DNA of 43,700 nt from a virus: IMG/VR virus record IMGVR_UViG_3300033153_004867, positions 1 to 43,700 of that record. One strand, 5' to 3'. The position numbers and the translations under genes were made by a program. Every line of letters starts with the position of its first letter. Position 1 is the stretch's first letter. The notes below the pieces were generated by a model. The model had not been told where the DNA came from. It made no database searches and saw only the letters and a list, made by a program, of their open reading frames with translations. This document shows positions 1-7,428 of the stretch, piece after piece.

Positions 1-114
1 CAAGTGGTTAATATAGCGGGTGGTGGCGGAGCAACAAATATAGGCGGAACGCTTGGCGTTACAGGAGTTATTGAAGCGGGTAGTGGTGTAAATATGAATA
101 GTTTAAATTTAATT
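1..114. repeat. Direct terminal repeat, left copy (circular closure)
   Basis: These 114 bases are identical to 43587-43700. Both copies lie in the same reading frame of one fibre gene, so the repeat is best read as the overlap of a circular contig and not as two genomic copies. The unique genome is then 43,586 bp. A real 114-bp terminal repeat inside a coding region is the less likely alternative. Confidence 0.9.
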
Positions 115-969
115 AGGTCTAGCACTCCTATTGAGGGAATATATATAGGTCGAAATTCGGCAAATGCTAGTCCAACAGGGGCAAATAATAATTTCTTTGG
201 TAGTTATTCGGGTTACACAAATTCGTCAGGGGCAAATAATATAGCCATTGGGTATGCCTCATTATTCACAAACCAAACAGGTGGTAATAATTTAGCTGTA
301 GGTACAAATGCTGGTAATTTAGTAACAGGCGGTAACAATGTTTTACTCGGCTATCAAGCTGGAAACTCAATTACCACAGGAGCAGACAATATAATAATCG
401 GCTATGACGAAGATACTCCCACAGCTACAACAAGTAATCATTTGAATATTGGCGGTGTAATATTAGGTGATACATCAACTAATGCTATAAACTTTCCGGG
501 TGCAGTAACGATGGATACTACTTTGGGTGTTACAGGGAATACTACTTTGAGTGGCTCTTTTAGTATAGGTGCAGGAACATATATGACAAGTGGTAATTCA
601 TTTTCTGGGAAATATACAAGTAGGGCAGCAGGTGATAGGGTGCAATTGCAAGGCAGGAGAACCGCGGCAAGTGGATTGCCCTCAGTTAGAATAGATGCTG
701 CATCAGGATTAAATGATGATGATGTCGCAGTTAGTTTAGGCGGAAATTCTATTGTGATGGAAATACAACAAGGCGGAACTGTAGAATTAGTAAAAGGCGG
801 ATTAAAATTATACCAAAGAACCGTCGCACAACTCGGAGCATTAGCCCCTACTGAGGCTGGATTAGATGTAAAGTGTACTGATTGTGCTGTTCCTTATTCA
901 ACTTGCTCAAGCACGGGTACAGGAGTTGGAGCTTGGACATTACTGAATACAGCGGATAATTGCGAATGA
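1..969 (+). CDS. Tail fibre/adhesin, C-terminal part (continues from 43209)
   Basis: This is the 3-prime part of a fibre gene that starts at 43209 and crosses the circular junction in frame; the joined product is 448 aa. Position 1 is a codon boundary. The part seen here carries YadA-like head repeats (codons at 178-411, pattern GxNNxxxGxxA), a region rich in Gly, Thr and Ser typical of beta-structured fibres, and a C-terminal segment (AQLGALAPTEAGLDV, STGTGVGAW) of a kind often seen at the ends of phage fibre proteins. Stop TGA at 967-969 overlaps the ATG of the next gene. Likely role: trimeric host-binding fibre. Family is from repeat pattern; receptor unknown. Confidence 0.8.
   Translation, partial: QVVNIAGGGGATNIGGTLGVTGVIEAGSGVNMNSLNLIRSSTPIEGIYIGRNSANASPTGANNNFFGSYSGYTNSSGANNIAIGYASLFTNQTGGNNLAVGTNAGNLVTGGNNVLLGYQAGNSITTGADNIIIGYDEDTPTATTSNHLNIGGVILGDTSTNAINFPGAVTMDTTLGVTGNTTLSGSFSIGAGTYMTSGNSFSGKYTSRAAGDRVQLQGRRTAASGLPSVRIDAASGLNDDDVAVSLGGNSIVMEIQQGGTVELVKGGLKLYQRTVAQLGALAPTEAGLDVKCTDCAVPYSTCSSTGTGVGAWTLLNTADNCE
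178..411 (+). repeat. YadA-like head repeats within the fibre gene
   Basis: About five imperfect protein repeats with the spacing G-x-N-N-x-hydrophobic-x-G-x-x-A/S-G are visible: GANNNFFG, GANNIAIG, GGNNLAVG, GGNNVLLG and GADNIIIG. This is the left-handed parallel beta-roll head repeat of trimeric autotransporter adhesins (YadA family), also found in phage fibres. The DNA repeats are degenerate, so this is protein-level repetition and not a DNA array. Confidence 0.75.
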
Positions 970-1532
970 TAAAAGCTATACTCATATTGCTATTCTTAAT
1001 CGCTTGGGAATTACCTAAAAGGATAATTTATGCTTTTGTATTTTTATTTGCTTATCCAAATAGGAATAAACTAAGGGTTGAGTATAAGCAAGAAAATATC
1101 CTCACAGAAAGATTATATAAATTCCCGAAGAATGAAATTAAACAATTCCTATATTTTGCTTTGGATGACTCTATAAATATTGAGGGTAGATTGGTTTATA
1201 ATGTTGATGTGGAATATTGTTGGTATGGTAAGAGGTCAGATTGGGTGGAAAGTCTGCATGAGGTGGTATTTAAAGAGTTCTGGCGGTCATTCTATTGGAG
1301 TTGCTGGCGTAATAATTCCATCAATCGCACGAACATAATCGCATATCGCTTAGGTAAGTGTGAGAGCTTTAAGCATTATGGAAATGATAGGTCTTATTTA
1401 GAGATACGGACTTATACAAATGGCAAGGTTAAGCCATATCTGCAATGGTATATTAAGGGCGATTGGAGAATCCAAATTGGATATCTCAAAAATGCTCGCT
1501 ATGAAATCGCCTTAGAAAAGAGGAAAGCATAA
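966..1532 (+). CDS. Hypothetical protein with N-terminal membrane anchor
   Basis: 188 aa. The ATG at 966 overlaps the upstream TGA (ATGA), which is preferred over a TTG six bases earlier. Residues 1-25 are hydrophobic (ILILLFLIAW) followed by a basic segment, consistent with a membrane anchor. The middle is aromatic and basic with WRSFYWSCWRNNSINR, and the end has WRIQIGYL. The Trp-Arg-Asn-rich motif with a Gly-rich end resembles small membrane-associated phage proteins near fibre and lysis genes, but I cannot assign a function. It ends in TAATG overlap with the next gene, so the two are translationally coupled. Confidence 0.75.
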   Translation: MIKAILILLFLIAWELPKRIIYAFVFLFAYPNRNKLRVEYKQENILTERLYKFPKNEIKQFLYFALDDSINIEGRLVYNVDVEYCWYGKRSDWVESLHEVVFKEFWRSFYWSCWRNNSINRTNIIAYRLGKCESFKHYGNDRSYLEIRTYTNGKVKPYLQWYIKGDWRIQIGYLKNARYEIALEKRKA

Positions 1533-1810
1533 TGTCCACAAATAATGAACAAGACGAAATATTGAACGATTGGGATATTAAAATCAAGCGAGCTGTTAAT
1601 GGGATAATAATTAAAGACGAGGATATTATTTCTATTTACGAAGTTGAGGATGATAAAAAAAGGGTAATTGAAATGCTTTACTGCTTACTGGATATGATGT
1701 GCTTGCCTAATCAAAAATACGACAAAGATAATATTGAAATAAGACTTGTTCACGGGCGTGGGTATGAATGTGACGGATGTGGTATTTGTAAAGGCAATGA
1801 CTATGAATAA
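1532..1810 (+). CDS. Hypothetical acidic protein with C-terminal Cys cluster
   Basis: 92 aa. ATG overlaps the previous stop as TAATG. The body is acidic and helical (EDIISIYEVEDDKKR), and the last 15 residues contain CDGCGICKG, a CxxCxxC cluster that could bind zinc or an iron-sulfur centre. No family recognised. The 3-prime end overlaps the start of the downstream HNH gene by 8 bases. Confidence 0.7.
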   Translation: MSTNNEQDEILNDWDIKIKRAVNGIIIKDEDIISIYEVEDDKKRVIEMLYCLLDMMCLPNQKYDKDNIEIRLVHGRGYECDGCGICKGNDYE

Positions 1811-2399
1811 AATAATAAAGTCAAGTGAAAGCAAATTAGCATATATGAAAGAGTATAATAGTAGACCAGAGGTTCTTGAGAGAGCTAGAATTAGAAATAG
1901 AAGACCAGATGTTATGGTAAAAAGATTAGCATATTCTAGGACAGATAAAGCCTTAGAAAAACGGCGTAAATATGAAAAAACACCAGAAAGGATGGAAAGC
2001 TGTAAAAAGCGTGCTAGATTACTTAGAAAAACGCCAGGATATAAAGAGTATATAAAACTACTTAGTAAAAAGAATAGATACACACCTACTACTAAGTTTT
2101 CAGTTTATAGAGCAGGTGCTATTCGTCGCGGATTATCATTTAAAATTAACATGGAACAGTTTATGGAATTATGGAAAAAACCATGTGCATATTGTGGAGC
2201 AGAAATTAAGACTATCGGCATAGATAGAGTAGACAATTCAATAGGATATACGAAAAGCAATATTGTGTCATGTTGTTATGCCTGTAATTGGTCTAAACAT
2301 AATGGTTCAGAAGAAGAATATATCGCAAGATGTAGAATGGTTGTACAAATGCAGACAAGAAATGTGAAATTTGTGGCAAAGAATATGTGTAAAAGGTGA
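1803..2399 (+). CDS. HNH-type endonuclease
   Basis: 198 aa from ATG 1803, chosen because AAGG at 1791-1794 lies 8 bases upstream; an in-frame ATG at 1797 is too close to it. The N-terminal half is highly basic with imperfect repeats of Arg/Lys-rich helices. The C-terminal half has CAYCG, then GIDRVDN, GYTKSNIVSCC and CNWSK: paired CxxC zinc ligands and the Asn of an HNH fold, with Asp-Arg where many relatives have His. Such proteins are free-standing homing-type nucleases in phages. It lies between structural and lysis genes, a common insertion place. Activity is not proven given the altered first HNH residue. Confidence 0.75.
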   Translation: MNKIIKSSESKLAYMKEYNSRPEVLERARIRNRRPDVMVKRLAYSRTDKALEKRRKYEKTPERMESCKKRARLLRKTPGYKEYIKLLSKKNRYTPTTKFSVYRAGAIRRGLSFKINMEQFMELWKKPCAYCGAEIKTIGIDRVDNSIGYTKSNIVSCCYACNWSKHNGSEEEYIARCRMVVQMQTRNVKFVAKNMCKR

Positions 2400-2406
2400 T
2401 ACTACT

Positions 2407-2613
2407 ATGGAAGATTTCAAGGACTTTAGTAAAACAGTTATAGGAAGTTTAGCTAGGATAGAAACTAATCAAGAGAATATTGAAAAGATAGTATTAAAAC
2501 ACGATAAACTCTTATACGGTAACGGCTCTGGTTGGGGGATAAAAGCCCAAACTCGCATACTGTGGACACTTTTAATAGGCGGGCTAGGGTTATTAGGTTT
2601 GAGGATATTTTAA
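2407..2613 (+). CDS. XhlA-like/holin-accessory membrane protein
   Basis: 68 aa from ATG 2407, with AAAGGTGAT just upstream. Residues 1-45 form an amphipathic or coiled-coil region (TNQENIEKIVLKHDKLL), then a single C-terminal transmembrane helix (ILWTLLIGGLGLLGL). This layout matches XhlA-type hemolysin/holin accessory proteins of phage lysis cassettes. It is coupled to the endolysin gene by TAATG at 2611-2615, which supports a lysis role. Sequence-level family membership is a judgement from architecture. Confidence 0.6.
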   Translation: MEDFKDFSKTVIGSLARIETNQENIEKIVLKHDKLLYGNGSGWGIKAQTRILWTLLIGGLGLLGLRIF

Positions 2614-3068
2614 TGCGATTAGACGATTTCCAAATTACAGAGCATTTTTCATTTAAAGAGCTTTCGGTAACCTCACGCCTTAATTACCTTATAGCCAATG
2701 ATTATAAATTTGTGCCATACATAATAAATATGTATTTCTTTCTAATTGAAACCATAGAACCTATGCGAATATTCTTTGATACTCCGTTTAGGATTACTTC
2801 GGGGTTCAGATGTAAAGGGTTAAATGCCCTAGTAAATGGTAGTGGTAAATCCTTACATATGCAAGGGCAAGCGATAGATATAATCTTTGCCGGCTTAACT
2901 TGGAATCAATATATGGATGTTTGCAATTATATAGCTGAATACTTTAGCTTCGGAAAGATGATACTTGAGAAGTCTGAATCGGGGGCTATATGGATACATT
3001 TTTCAGCAGGTTACGCAAGAAAGTTTTATACAGGAATTGAAGGAAAATATACACTTATAAGAGGCTAA
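2613..3068 (+). CDS. Peptidase M15-family endolysin
   Basis: 151 aa from ATG 2613, which overlaps the previous stop. It has the M15A (peptidase M15_3) pattern: HFSFKELSVTSR at the start, FRITSGFRC at 59-67, SLHMQGQAIDI with zinc ligands His82 and Asp89, and WIHFSAG with His129. Family members are D-Ala-D-Ala carboxypeptidases or L-Ala-D-Glu peptidases that cut peptidoglycan cross-bridges. No signal peptide, so release would need a holin; candidates lie at 2407 and 5032. Length is normal for a single-domain member. Confidence 0.85.
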   Translation: MRLDDFQITEHFSFKELSVTSRLNYLIANDYKFVPYIINMYFFLIETIEPMRIFFDTPFRITSGFRCKGLNALVNGSGKSLHMQGQAIDIIFAGLTWNQYMDVCNYIAEYFSFGKMILEKSESGAIWIHFSAGYARKFYTGIEGKYTLIRG

Positions 3069-3070
3069 AC

Positions 3071-3373
3071 ATGAAATTGCCTAAAAAGATATTAGTAGTT
3101 GGAAAAGAGCATAATATAAAAGAAAACCCTAAAAGCAGAAGTGCTTGCCTAGACCTTGTTAAATCTAAAATAGAAATAGGAACATTAAATAAAGAGGATA
3201 TTTCAGAGTTATTAATTCACGAAGTTCTTGAGGGGATAATGGTATATTATGATTTAAGGTTTTCAGTAGACGGTGGCGATGCGGAAAATAGACACAGATT
3301 TGTTTTGACACATGATGATTTTTCACATATATGTAGAGAATTAGCAAATAGTATTAAAGGACTTGAATTTTGA
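3071..3373 (+). CDS. Small phage protein with HExxE motif
   Basis: 100 aa. The core is LLIHEVLEGI (His50, Glu51, Glu54) followed 20-40 residues later by RHRFVLTHDDFSHICRELAN. This resembles small phage proteins with HExxH/HExxE helices annotated as putative metal-dependent hydrolases. The second His of the HExxH motif is replaced by Glu here, so catalysis is uncertain. It lies 3 bases after the endolysin gene in the lysis-region operon. Confidence 0.65.
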   Translation: MKLPKKILVVGKEHNIKENPKSRSACLDLVKSKIEIGTLNKEDISELLIHEVLEGIMVYYDLRFSVDGGDAENRHRFVLTHDDFSHICRELANSIKGLEF

Positions 3374-3395
3374 AAAGGCTATCAAAGGGGATTAG

Positions 3396-4253
3396 ATGAT
3401 AAATAAGACATACGATTTTCAAGTAAACCATTGTGGCAAGTTAATAAATTTGTATATTATAGGCGATATTCACTATGGCAGTGAAGCGTTTTTCAGAGAG
3501 AAATGGGATAGTTTGGCAGAGATAATAAAAAAAGATAGAAATGCCCATACTATTGTACTTGGAGATTTAACAGACGAGGACAGACCTTCAACTCGCATGC
3601 GCCGAAAAACAATGTTCTCTGATAGGCAAGAGGCATTTCAACAAGAAGATTTAGAACACATGAATTATCTTGATAGAACTGTAATACCTGAATTGTTAAA
3701 AGTTATAAATCCTAAAAAGTGCTTTGGCATATTTGACGGCGACCATTATAGGCAATATTCAACAGGCTTAACATCTACGCAATATGTTTGTGCTAAAATC
3801 AAAGCACCTTATTTAGCAGACGGAGAAGCGGATATAGATTTGAATTTTATTTATGGAAAATCGCAAGGTAGGACAATATCAATTAATGCAAGACATGGCA
3901 AGGGTGCTTCAAAGACTCCTGCTCTTAATCTCAGAAGGGTAGAGGATATATCTAAATCATATGAAGGGTTTGATTTATTTTTAAGGGGGCATTGTCATCA
4001 ACCCGGTATAATTTCGGGCGAGAGATATGTGAGAGATAAGCACGCACATATCACAAAGACCAGAAGTATATTGCTTGTCAATACTTGCTCCTTCCGTAAG
4101 GGCAGGGTCGAGGGCAGAACTGATTATGCAGAACAAGCCGAATATCCGCCTACATCTTATTACTTGCCGATTATTAAGTTTGTTGGCAATAAATTAAGTA
4201 AGAATAATGACCATTTTAAGGTTGTAATGGATAATGAGCAAAAATATTTATAA
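3396..4253 (+). CDS. Calcineurin-like metallophosphoesterase
   Basis: 285 aa. All metallophosphoesterase blocks are recognisable: GDIHYG (Asp24, His26), GDLTDE (Asp57), DGDHY in place of the GNHD block, ARHGKG, and a C-terminal GHCHQ (about residue 198). These residues bind the two metals that hydrolyse phosphate mono- or diesters. Length is usual for phage versions. The substrate cannot be read from sequence; nucleic-acid or nucleotide hydrolysis are options. It sits in the plus-strand operon between the HExxE gene and a second HNH gene. Confidence 0.85.
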   Translation: MINKTYDFQVNHCGKLINLYIIGDIHYGSEAFFREKWDSLAEIIKKDRNAHTIVLGDLTDEDRPSTRMRRKTMFSDRQEAFQQEDLEHMNYLDRTVIPELLKVINPKKCFGIFDGDHYRQYSTGLTSTQYVCAKIKAPYLADGEADIDLNFIYGKSQGRTISINARHGKGASKTPALNLRRVEDISKSYEGFDLFLRGHCHQPGIISGERYVRDKHAHITKTRSILLVNTCSFRKGRVEGRTDYAEQAEYPPTSYYLPIIKFVGNKLSKNNDHFKVVMDNEQKYL

Positions 4254-4256
4254 ATT

Positions 4257-4868
4257 ATGATTACAAAAATAAAAAAAATATGCAATATTTGTGGAAATGT
4301 TTTTTTTGTTACTTCATATACTGATAAAATGGGGTGGGGACAATTTTGTTCTCAAAAATGTATGGGTATTGGAAGAACAGGAGAAAAAAGTCCTATATGG
4401 AAAGGTGGTGGAATAAAGAAAATATGTTTAGTTTGTAAGAAAGAGTTTACTGCACCAAAAAAATCAGTAGAAAAAGGATATGGTAAATATTGCTCTCATA
4501 AATGCAAGGGGAAAATTAGGTCTACTAGAATGATGGGAAAAAACAATCAATGCTGGAGAGGTGGAATTTCTAAAGACTCAAATAGATTGAGAACATCTGA
4601 AAAATACATGGCTTGGAAATTAGGAGTATTTGAAAGAGATAATTTTACTTGCCAAAAATGTGGTGATAGATGTGGAAATGGTAATCCTGTTTACTTACAA
4701 GCACATCATATTAAAAAGTTTAGTTATATAGTAAAGTATATTAAGAAAAAACTACCATTAATAGAATTATTTGATGCGTGTATAGCATATCCACCATTAT
4801 GGGACATATCTAATGGAGTAACGCTTTGTAAGAAATGTCATAAATTAAGACATAATAGTATGGTATAA
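4257..4868 (+). CDS. HNH endonuclease with N-terminal zinc fingers
   Basis: 203 aa. Two treble-clef-like zinc motifs open the protein (CNICGN with FCSQKC, then CLVCKK with YCSHKC), each followed by a basic NUMOD3-like segment (SPIWKGG and NQCWRGG). The C-terminal half is an HNH domain: FTCQKCGDRCGNG, QAHHIKKFS, and NGVTLCKKCHKLRH. This matches homing-type HNH nucleases with DNA-binding finger arrays. It starts 3 bases after the phosphoesterase stop and interrupts a lysis-region operon, suggesting insertion by homing. Confidence 0.88.
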   Translation: MITKIKKICNICGNVFFVTSYTDKMGWGQFCSQKCMGIGRTGEKSPIWKGGGIKKICLVCKKEFTAPKKSVEKGYGKYCSHKCKGKIRSTRMMGKNNQCWRGGISKDSNRLRTSEKYMAWKLGVFERDNFTCQKCGDRCGNGNPVYLQAHHIKKFSYIVKYIKKKLPLIELFDACIAYPPLWDISNGVTLCKKCHKLRHNSMV

Positions 4869-4869
4869 T

Positions 4870-5031
4870 ATGAAAAAGATTATATACTTATGGGATAAAA
4901 AATATGGAACAAAGACAACAAGATTGCAGAAGATTGAGATTGAGCAGGACTGTTGTATTTCCAAAGAAACACATAAGCGTAAATCTTGTAAAATTGTGGA
5001 GTTTATTAAAAAAATGTTTAAGGAGAAATAG
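4870..5031 (+). CDS. Small hypothetical protein
   Basis: 53 aa. ATG 4870 follows the HNH stop by one base; the stop TAG at 5029-5031 abuts the ATG of the holin candidate. The product is basic, without a membrane segment, and contains a CC pair and one more Cys (ISKETHKRKSCK). Its 3-prime end carries AAGGAG, the ribosome-binding site of the next gene, supporting a real coupled gene. Function unknown. Confidence 0.55.
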   Translation: MKKIIYLWDKKYGTKTTRLQKIEIEQDCCISKETHKRKSCKIVEFIKKMFKEK

Positions 5032-5313
5032 ATGATAAAGAAAATAGGCAGTTGGTTTATGAAAATAATAGCCAAGAAATATGTTGCTGGCGGTTTGGCA
5101 CAAGTGTATGGAAAACTTACAGGATATAAAACTCAAATAAGCATTGCTCTTTGTGTTATAGTTTATATTCTTCAAGTTAAAGGAATAATGCCTATTGGAA
5201 TGGCTGAACAATTATATCCCATAATCGGAACAGCAGGTTCTTTCGCTTTCTTACAGAAAATTAAGCGATATGTGAAAATGCTTGAAGGTTTTGAAGAAGA
5301 TATTAAGAAATAA
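5032..5313 (+). CDS. Holin candidate (two membrane segments)
   Basis: 93 aa. A basic N-terminus is followed by two hydrophobic stretches, ISIALCVIVYILQV (about 36-50) and a Gly/Ala-rich one (PIIGTAGSFAFL, about 63-75), with a charged C-terminus (LEGFEEDIKK). Size, topology and place as the last gene of the plus-strand lysis region fit a holin. A strong AAGGAG lies 7 bases upstream. No specific holin family recognised. The same frame stays open for 56 codons past the TAA (see next entry). Confidence 0.6.
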   Translation: MIKKIGSWFMKIIAKKYVAGGLAQVYGKLTGYKTQISIALCVIVYILQVKGIMPIGMAEQLYPIIGTAGSFAFLQKIKRYVKMLEGFEEDIKK

Positions 5314-5484
5314 TTGTACTATCTCGGCAATAGTATTGTCGGGCGCGAAACTTATAGAGGGTTTCTGCAAGCAAACAAGGACAAATACGGACTATGGTAT
5401 CATGGGCCGGGACAAACTCTTGCCAAAAACATTTACAATTATCACATTGTCTTAATCTTATTAAAATCTACTAAAACATACTAA
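5314..5484 (+). other. Open in-frame extension after the holin stop
   Basis: Directly after the TAA at 5311-5313 the same frame stays open for 56 codons, starting with TTG and ending at TAA 5482-5484. The reading (for example GRETYRGFLQANKDKYGL, then WYHGPGQTLAKN) looks protein-like and the stretch is richer in GC than its neighbours. There is no good ribosome-binding site. It may be a TTG-start small gene, a read-through tail, a decayed gene or chance. Confidence 0.25.
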
Positions 5485-5492
5485 ATTAGTAT
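5478..5492. promoter_or_regulatory. Perfect 15-bp dyad between converging operons
   Basis: ATACTAA and TTAGTAT flank a single A in the gap (5314-5532) where the plus and minus operons converge. It is too AT-rich and the loop too short for a normal intrinsic terminator, so a protein-binding site is possible. I see no convincing terminator on either strand in this gap. Confidence 0.3.
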
Positions 5493-5532
5493 TAAAATGA
5501 TGATATTTACATATAAACTGTATATATTGGGT

Positions 5533-5937
5533 TTATAATTGTAGTTTTATGGTTTTTGTTTCAAATTCTAGTTTCATTGCCTCTAATTCTGTTCGGTCAT
5601 ATTTTCTAATCTCATAAGATAAAGCTATTATTTCATCTTGTCGCTTTTTTGGCACTTTAATATCTATAATTCTATTCAAATGGTCATACCAAAACCGCCT
5701 CTCGGTTCCACCGTGAACCTTGCCGATATGACAGCTATAACATAGCGTTATTCCGTTATCTTCTAAGAATCTGGTAGAATTACCCTTATTCTTAGGAACA
5801 ATGCAGTGGTGGGCTTGTAGCGTGTCTTGCCGAAAGCACACAGCACACTCTTTATCCCTTGCTCGTATAAATGCCCCCCAAGCGACTTGAACCTTTTTTA
5901 ATAGCTTAGGCATTGGAGTTAGTTTCTTTCTTTTCAT
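5533..5937 (-). CDS. HNH endonuclease, last gene of early operon
   Basis: 134 aa. Contains CAVCFRQDTLQAHHCIVPK (first CxxC and the HH of the HNH motif), NGITLCYSCHIGKVHGG (second CxxC, Asn and His). The N-terminus is basic. The fold fits small phage HNH nucleases; some act in recombination or packaging, but nothing here decides this. It overlaps the preceding small membrane-protein gene by 32 bases and is the promoter-distal gene of the minus-strand operon. Confidence 0.82.
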   Translation of the reverse strand: MKRKKLTPMPKLLKKVQVAWGAFIRARDKECAVCFRQDTLQAHHCIVPKNKGNSTRFLEDNGITLCYSCHIGKVHGGTERRFWYDHLNRIIDIKVPKKRQDEIIALSYEIRKYDRTELEAMKLEFETKTIKLQL

Positions 5938-6043
5938 TTACACCTCTCAATTTATAAATCACACTCTCAACCCCGTGAACAAACAGAACCAGTATTATGT
6001 AATATCCAAACAGTACCGCTAAACCGCCCATTATTTCAGCCAT
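5906..6043 (-). CDS. Small membrane protein
   Basis: 45 aa. Starts at ATG 6043-6041 in a TAATG overlap with the upstream gene, with AGGGAG before it. One transmembrane helix (GGLAVLFGYYIILVLFV, about 6-22) is followed by a short basic tail. Function unknown. The reading frame overlaps the HNH gene start. Confidence 0.65.
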   Translation of the reverse strand: MAEIMGGLAVLFGYYIILVLFVHGVESVIYKLRGVNEKKETNSNA

Positions 6044-6183
6044 TATTTATTCTCCCTTTGCTCCTTCTCTATTTCTAATATTCTAAAATACACAAATAAA
6101 GGAAAAAACAATACCTTAGTCAAAAGTCTTACAGCTTTAATCGCATTATCAATCCATAATATTATTGCTTTTATTATCTTCAT
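6043..6183 (-). CDS. Small amphipathic/membrane protein
   Basis: 46 aa. ATG at 6183 overlaps the upstream TGA (ATGA) and has AAAGGAG upstream. Alternating hydrophobic and basic residues (KAIILWIDNAIKAV, VLFFPLFVYF) suggest membrane association. Its stop forms TAATG with the next gene. No family recognised. Confidence 0.6.
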   Translation of the reverse strand: MKIIKAIILWIDNAIKAVRLLTKVLFFPLFVYFRILEIEKEQRENK

Positions 6184-6353
6184 CCTTTATTCTCCTTTAG
6201 GCACTCTAATAATTCTAGATACAAAACTTCTTCGAGATATGTTGATATTCTCCATTCTTTGTAATTGGGACTATTTAGATTATATGGTCGAGTATCTTTT
6301 ATCATTAGTGTACCATCATCCTTAAATTTAAATTCAAAATATTTTATATTCAT
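6180..6353 (-). CDS. Small hypothetical protein
   Basis: 57 aa with a clear AAAGGAG upstream and an ATGA overlap at the end. The sequence is soluble: a beta-like N-terminus (KYFEFKFKDDGTLMIK) then an acidic helix (LEEVLYLELLECLKEN). Function unknown. Confidence 0.6.
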   Translation of the reverse strand: MNIKYFEFKFKDDGTLMIKDTRPYNLNSPNYKEWRISTYLEEVLYLELLECLKENKG

Positions 6354-6370
6354 CTCAATCTCCTTTTGGG

Positions 6371-6529
6371 TTATTTCCTCTCTAATTTTTCAGCACAAAC
6401 ATCTTGCCTGTACTGTTCGTTTACTGTTTTAAGTTCTTTTATCTCCCTTTGAAGATTTAAAATTCTAAATCCAGAAGCCGCTAAAAATATACAAGCAATT
6501 ATAAGCCATCTTTTAAATTCATCCTCCAT
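6371..6529 (-). CDS. Small membrane protein with coiled-coil tail
   Basis: 52 aa preceded by AAAAGGAGG. A single transmembrane helix (WLIIACIFLAASGF, about 8-21) is followed by a charged helix (LQREIKELKTVNEQYRQDV). The layout recalls an inner-membrane spanin, but its place in the early operon argues against a lysis role. Function unknown. Confidence 0.62.
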   Translation of the reverse strand: MEDEFKRWLIIACIFLAASGFRILNLQREIKELKTVNEQYRQDVCAEKLERK

Positions 6530-6553
6530 AACTACCTCCTTTTAATTTTCTGG

Positions 6554-6781
6554 TTAAGTCCAACTAAATGCTATACAGATTAACTTAGCTAAATTCTTAC
6601 TTGTAAAGGACTGGACGAAATAGTCATCACATCCATCGGATGATTGCCATAATAGATAAGTGCGATTAACATATACAACTGTTGCTCCACTATCCTCTAA
6701 CCAATTTAATCGAAGATAATCTCCTTCTATCATTTTTTCAAGGTTTTCCCTTGCTTCTTTTTGATTATTTATAATTTCCAT
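6554..6781 (-). CDS. Small hypothetical protein
   Basis: 75 aa. N-terminal charged helix (EARENLEKMIEGDYLRL), then a beta-like segment with TVVYVNRTYLLWQSSDGCDDYF. Soluble. It overlaps the upstream signal-peptide-like gene by 17 bases. No family recognised. Confidence 0.6.
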   Translation of the reverse strand: MEIINNQKEARENLEKMIEGDYLRLNWLEDSGATVVYVNRTYLLWQSSDGCDDYFVQSFTSKNLAKLICIAFSWT

Positions 6782-6902
6782 TTATTTCTATCTCCGTTAT
6801 TTCAATTTTCACATCTAAAAATTCACTAGGTATTATAATCCGTTCCGTAGTGTACGAATTTGCTTGTACCGTAAATAAGAGTAGGAATAATAGGTTAATC
6901 AT
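6765..6902 (-). CDS. Small exported or membrane-anchored protein
   Basis: 45 aa. The first 14 residues are strongly hydrophobic (MINLLFLLLFTVQANS) with an AxS-like cleavage region, then a 30-residue polar tail. This looks like a Sec signal peptide or a short anchor, without a lipobox Cys. ATGA overlap with the upstream micro-gene supports translation. Confidence 0.55.
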   Translation of the reverse strand: MINLLFLLLFTVQANSYTTERIIIPSEFLDVKIEITEIEINGNYK

Positions 6903-6973
6903 TTAACTAACCACCAAAAGATAATATTCAATACCAATAGAACTAAAATAGCGTTGGTTTTATCCACATTCAT
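6899..6973 (-). CDS. 24-residue membrane micro-protein
   Basis: 24 aa, mostly one transmembrane helix (AILVLLVLNIIFWWLV). It is linked by ATGA overlaps on both sides and has GAGAGGTGGGAA upstream, which is the reason to call it despite its size. Function unknown. Confidence 0.5.
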   Translation of the reverse strand: MNVDKTNAILVLLVLNIIFWWLVK

Positions 6974-7428
6974 TTCCCACCTCTCGCCTGTTCTTTATAA
7001 TATTTTACTCTTGCTTCCAACTCTAAGGCGTCGCCAGCTAACCCAACGTCGCTGTCGTTTATGGCTGATTTTAAAGCACCCTCTAAGATAGCATTTTCAG
7101 ATTTCTCTTTTGCTAGTTCCTTTTGTAATTTTATTACTTTAGCTTTTTCCGTAAACAATACATTATCTGTTATTACAAATGCTTTTTTAAGATTTTCAAT
7201 CTCCTCTTTGAGTTTTTCCATTGTCTTAAAATATTCTTTAGATTGTTTATCATTACTTTCAGCTAAGTTTGCCCATCTATTCCTTTCAATTTGAGCAATA
7301 GCAAGTTCCTCTTTTAACTTTGAGATTTCTTTCCTGTGGTCATCTTTTACTAATTGATTTTCAGCAATTAATGCATATATTTCGTTGCCTAATTCTTCTT
7401 GCGATTTAAGATTATCTTTAGCGTTCAT
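6970..7428 (-). CDS. Coiled-coil protein, paralogous family member 1
   Basis: 152 aa, almost entirely predicted coiled coil (Glu/Lys-rich heptads). It ends in ALELEARVKYYKEQARGGK, a C-terminal signature shared in pieces with genes at 7425, 9529, 14999 and 15345. The family pattern is a coiled coil, then A-L-E-L, then a variable Cys-containing stretch and HYKEQA. Here the Cys part is lost. ATGA overlaps join it to both neighbours. Function unknown. Confidence 0.7.
   Translation of the reverse strand: MNAKDNLKSQEELGNEIYALIAENQLVKDDHRKEISKLKEELAIAQIERNRWANLAESNDKQSKEYFKTMEKLKEEIENLKKAFVITDNVLFTEKAKVIKLQKELAKEKSENAILEGALKSAINDSDVGLAGDALELEARVKYYKEQARGGK

Noticed and set aside
178-411. CRISPR-like array
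   Set aside because: Repeats are degenerate at DNA level and in frame; they encode YadA-like head repeats.
5314-5532. Intrinsic terminators between converging operons
   Set aside because: Only AT-rich dyads were found; none has a GC stem followed by a U-run.
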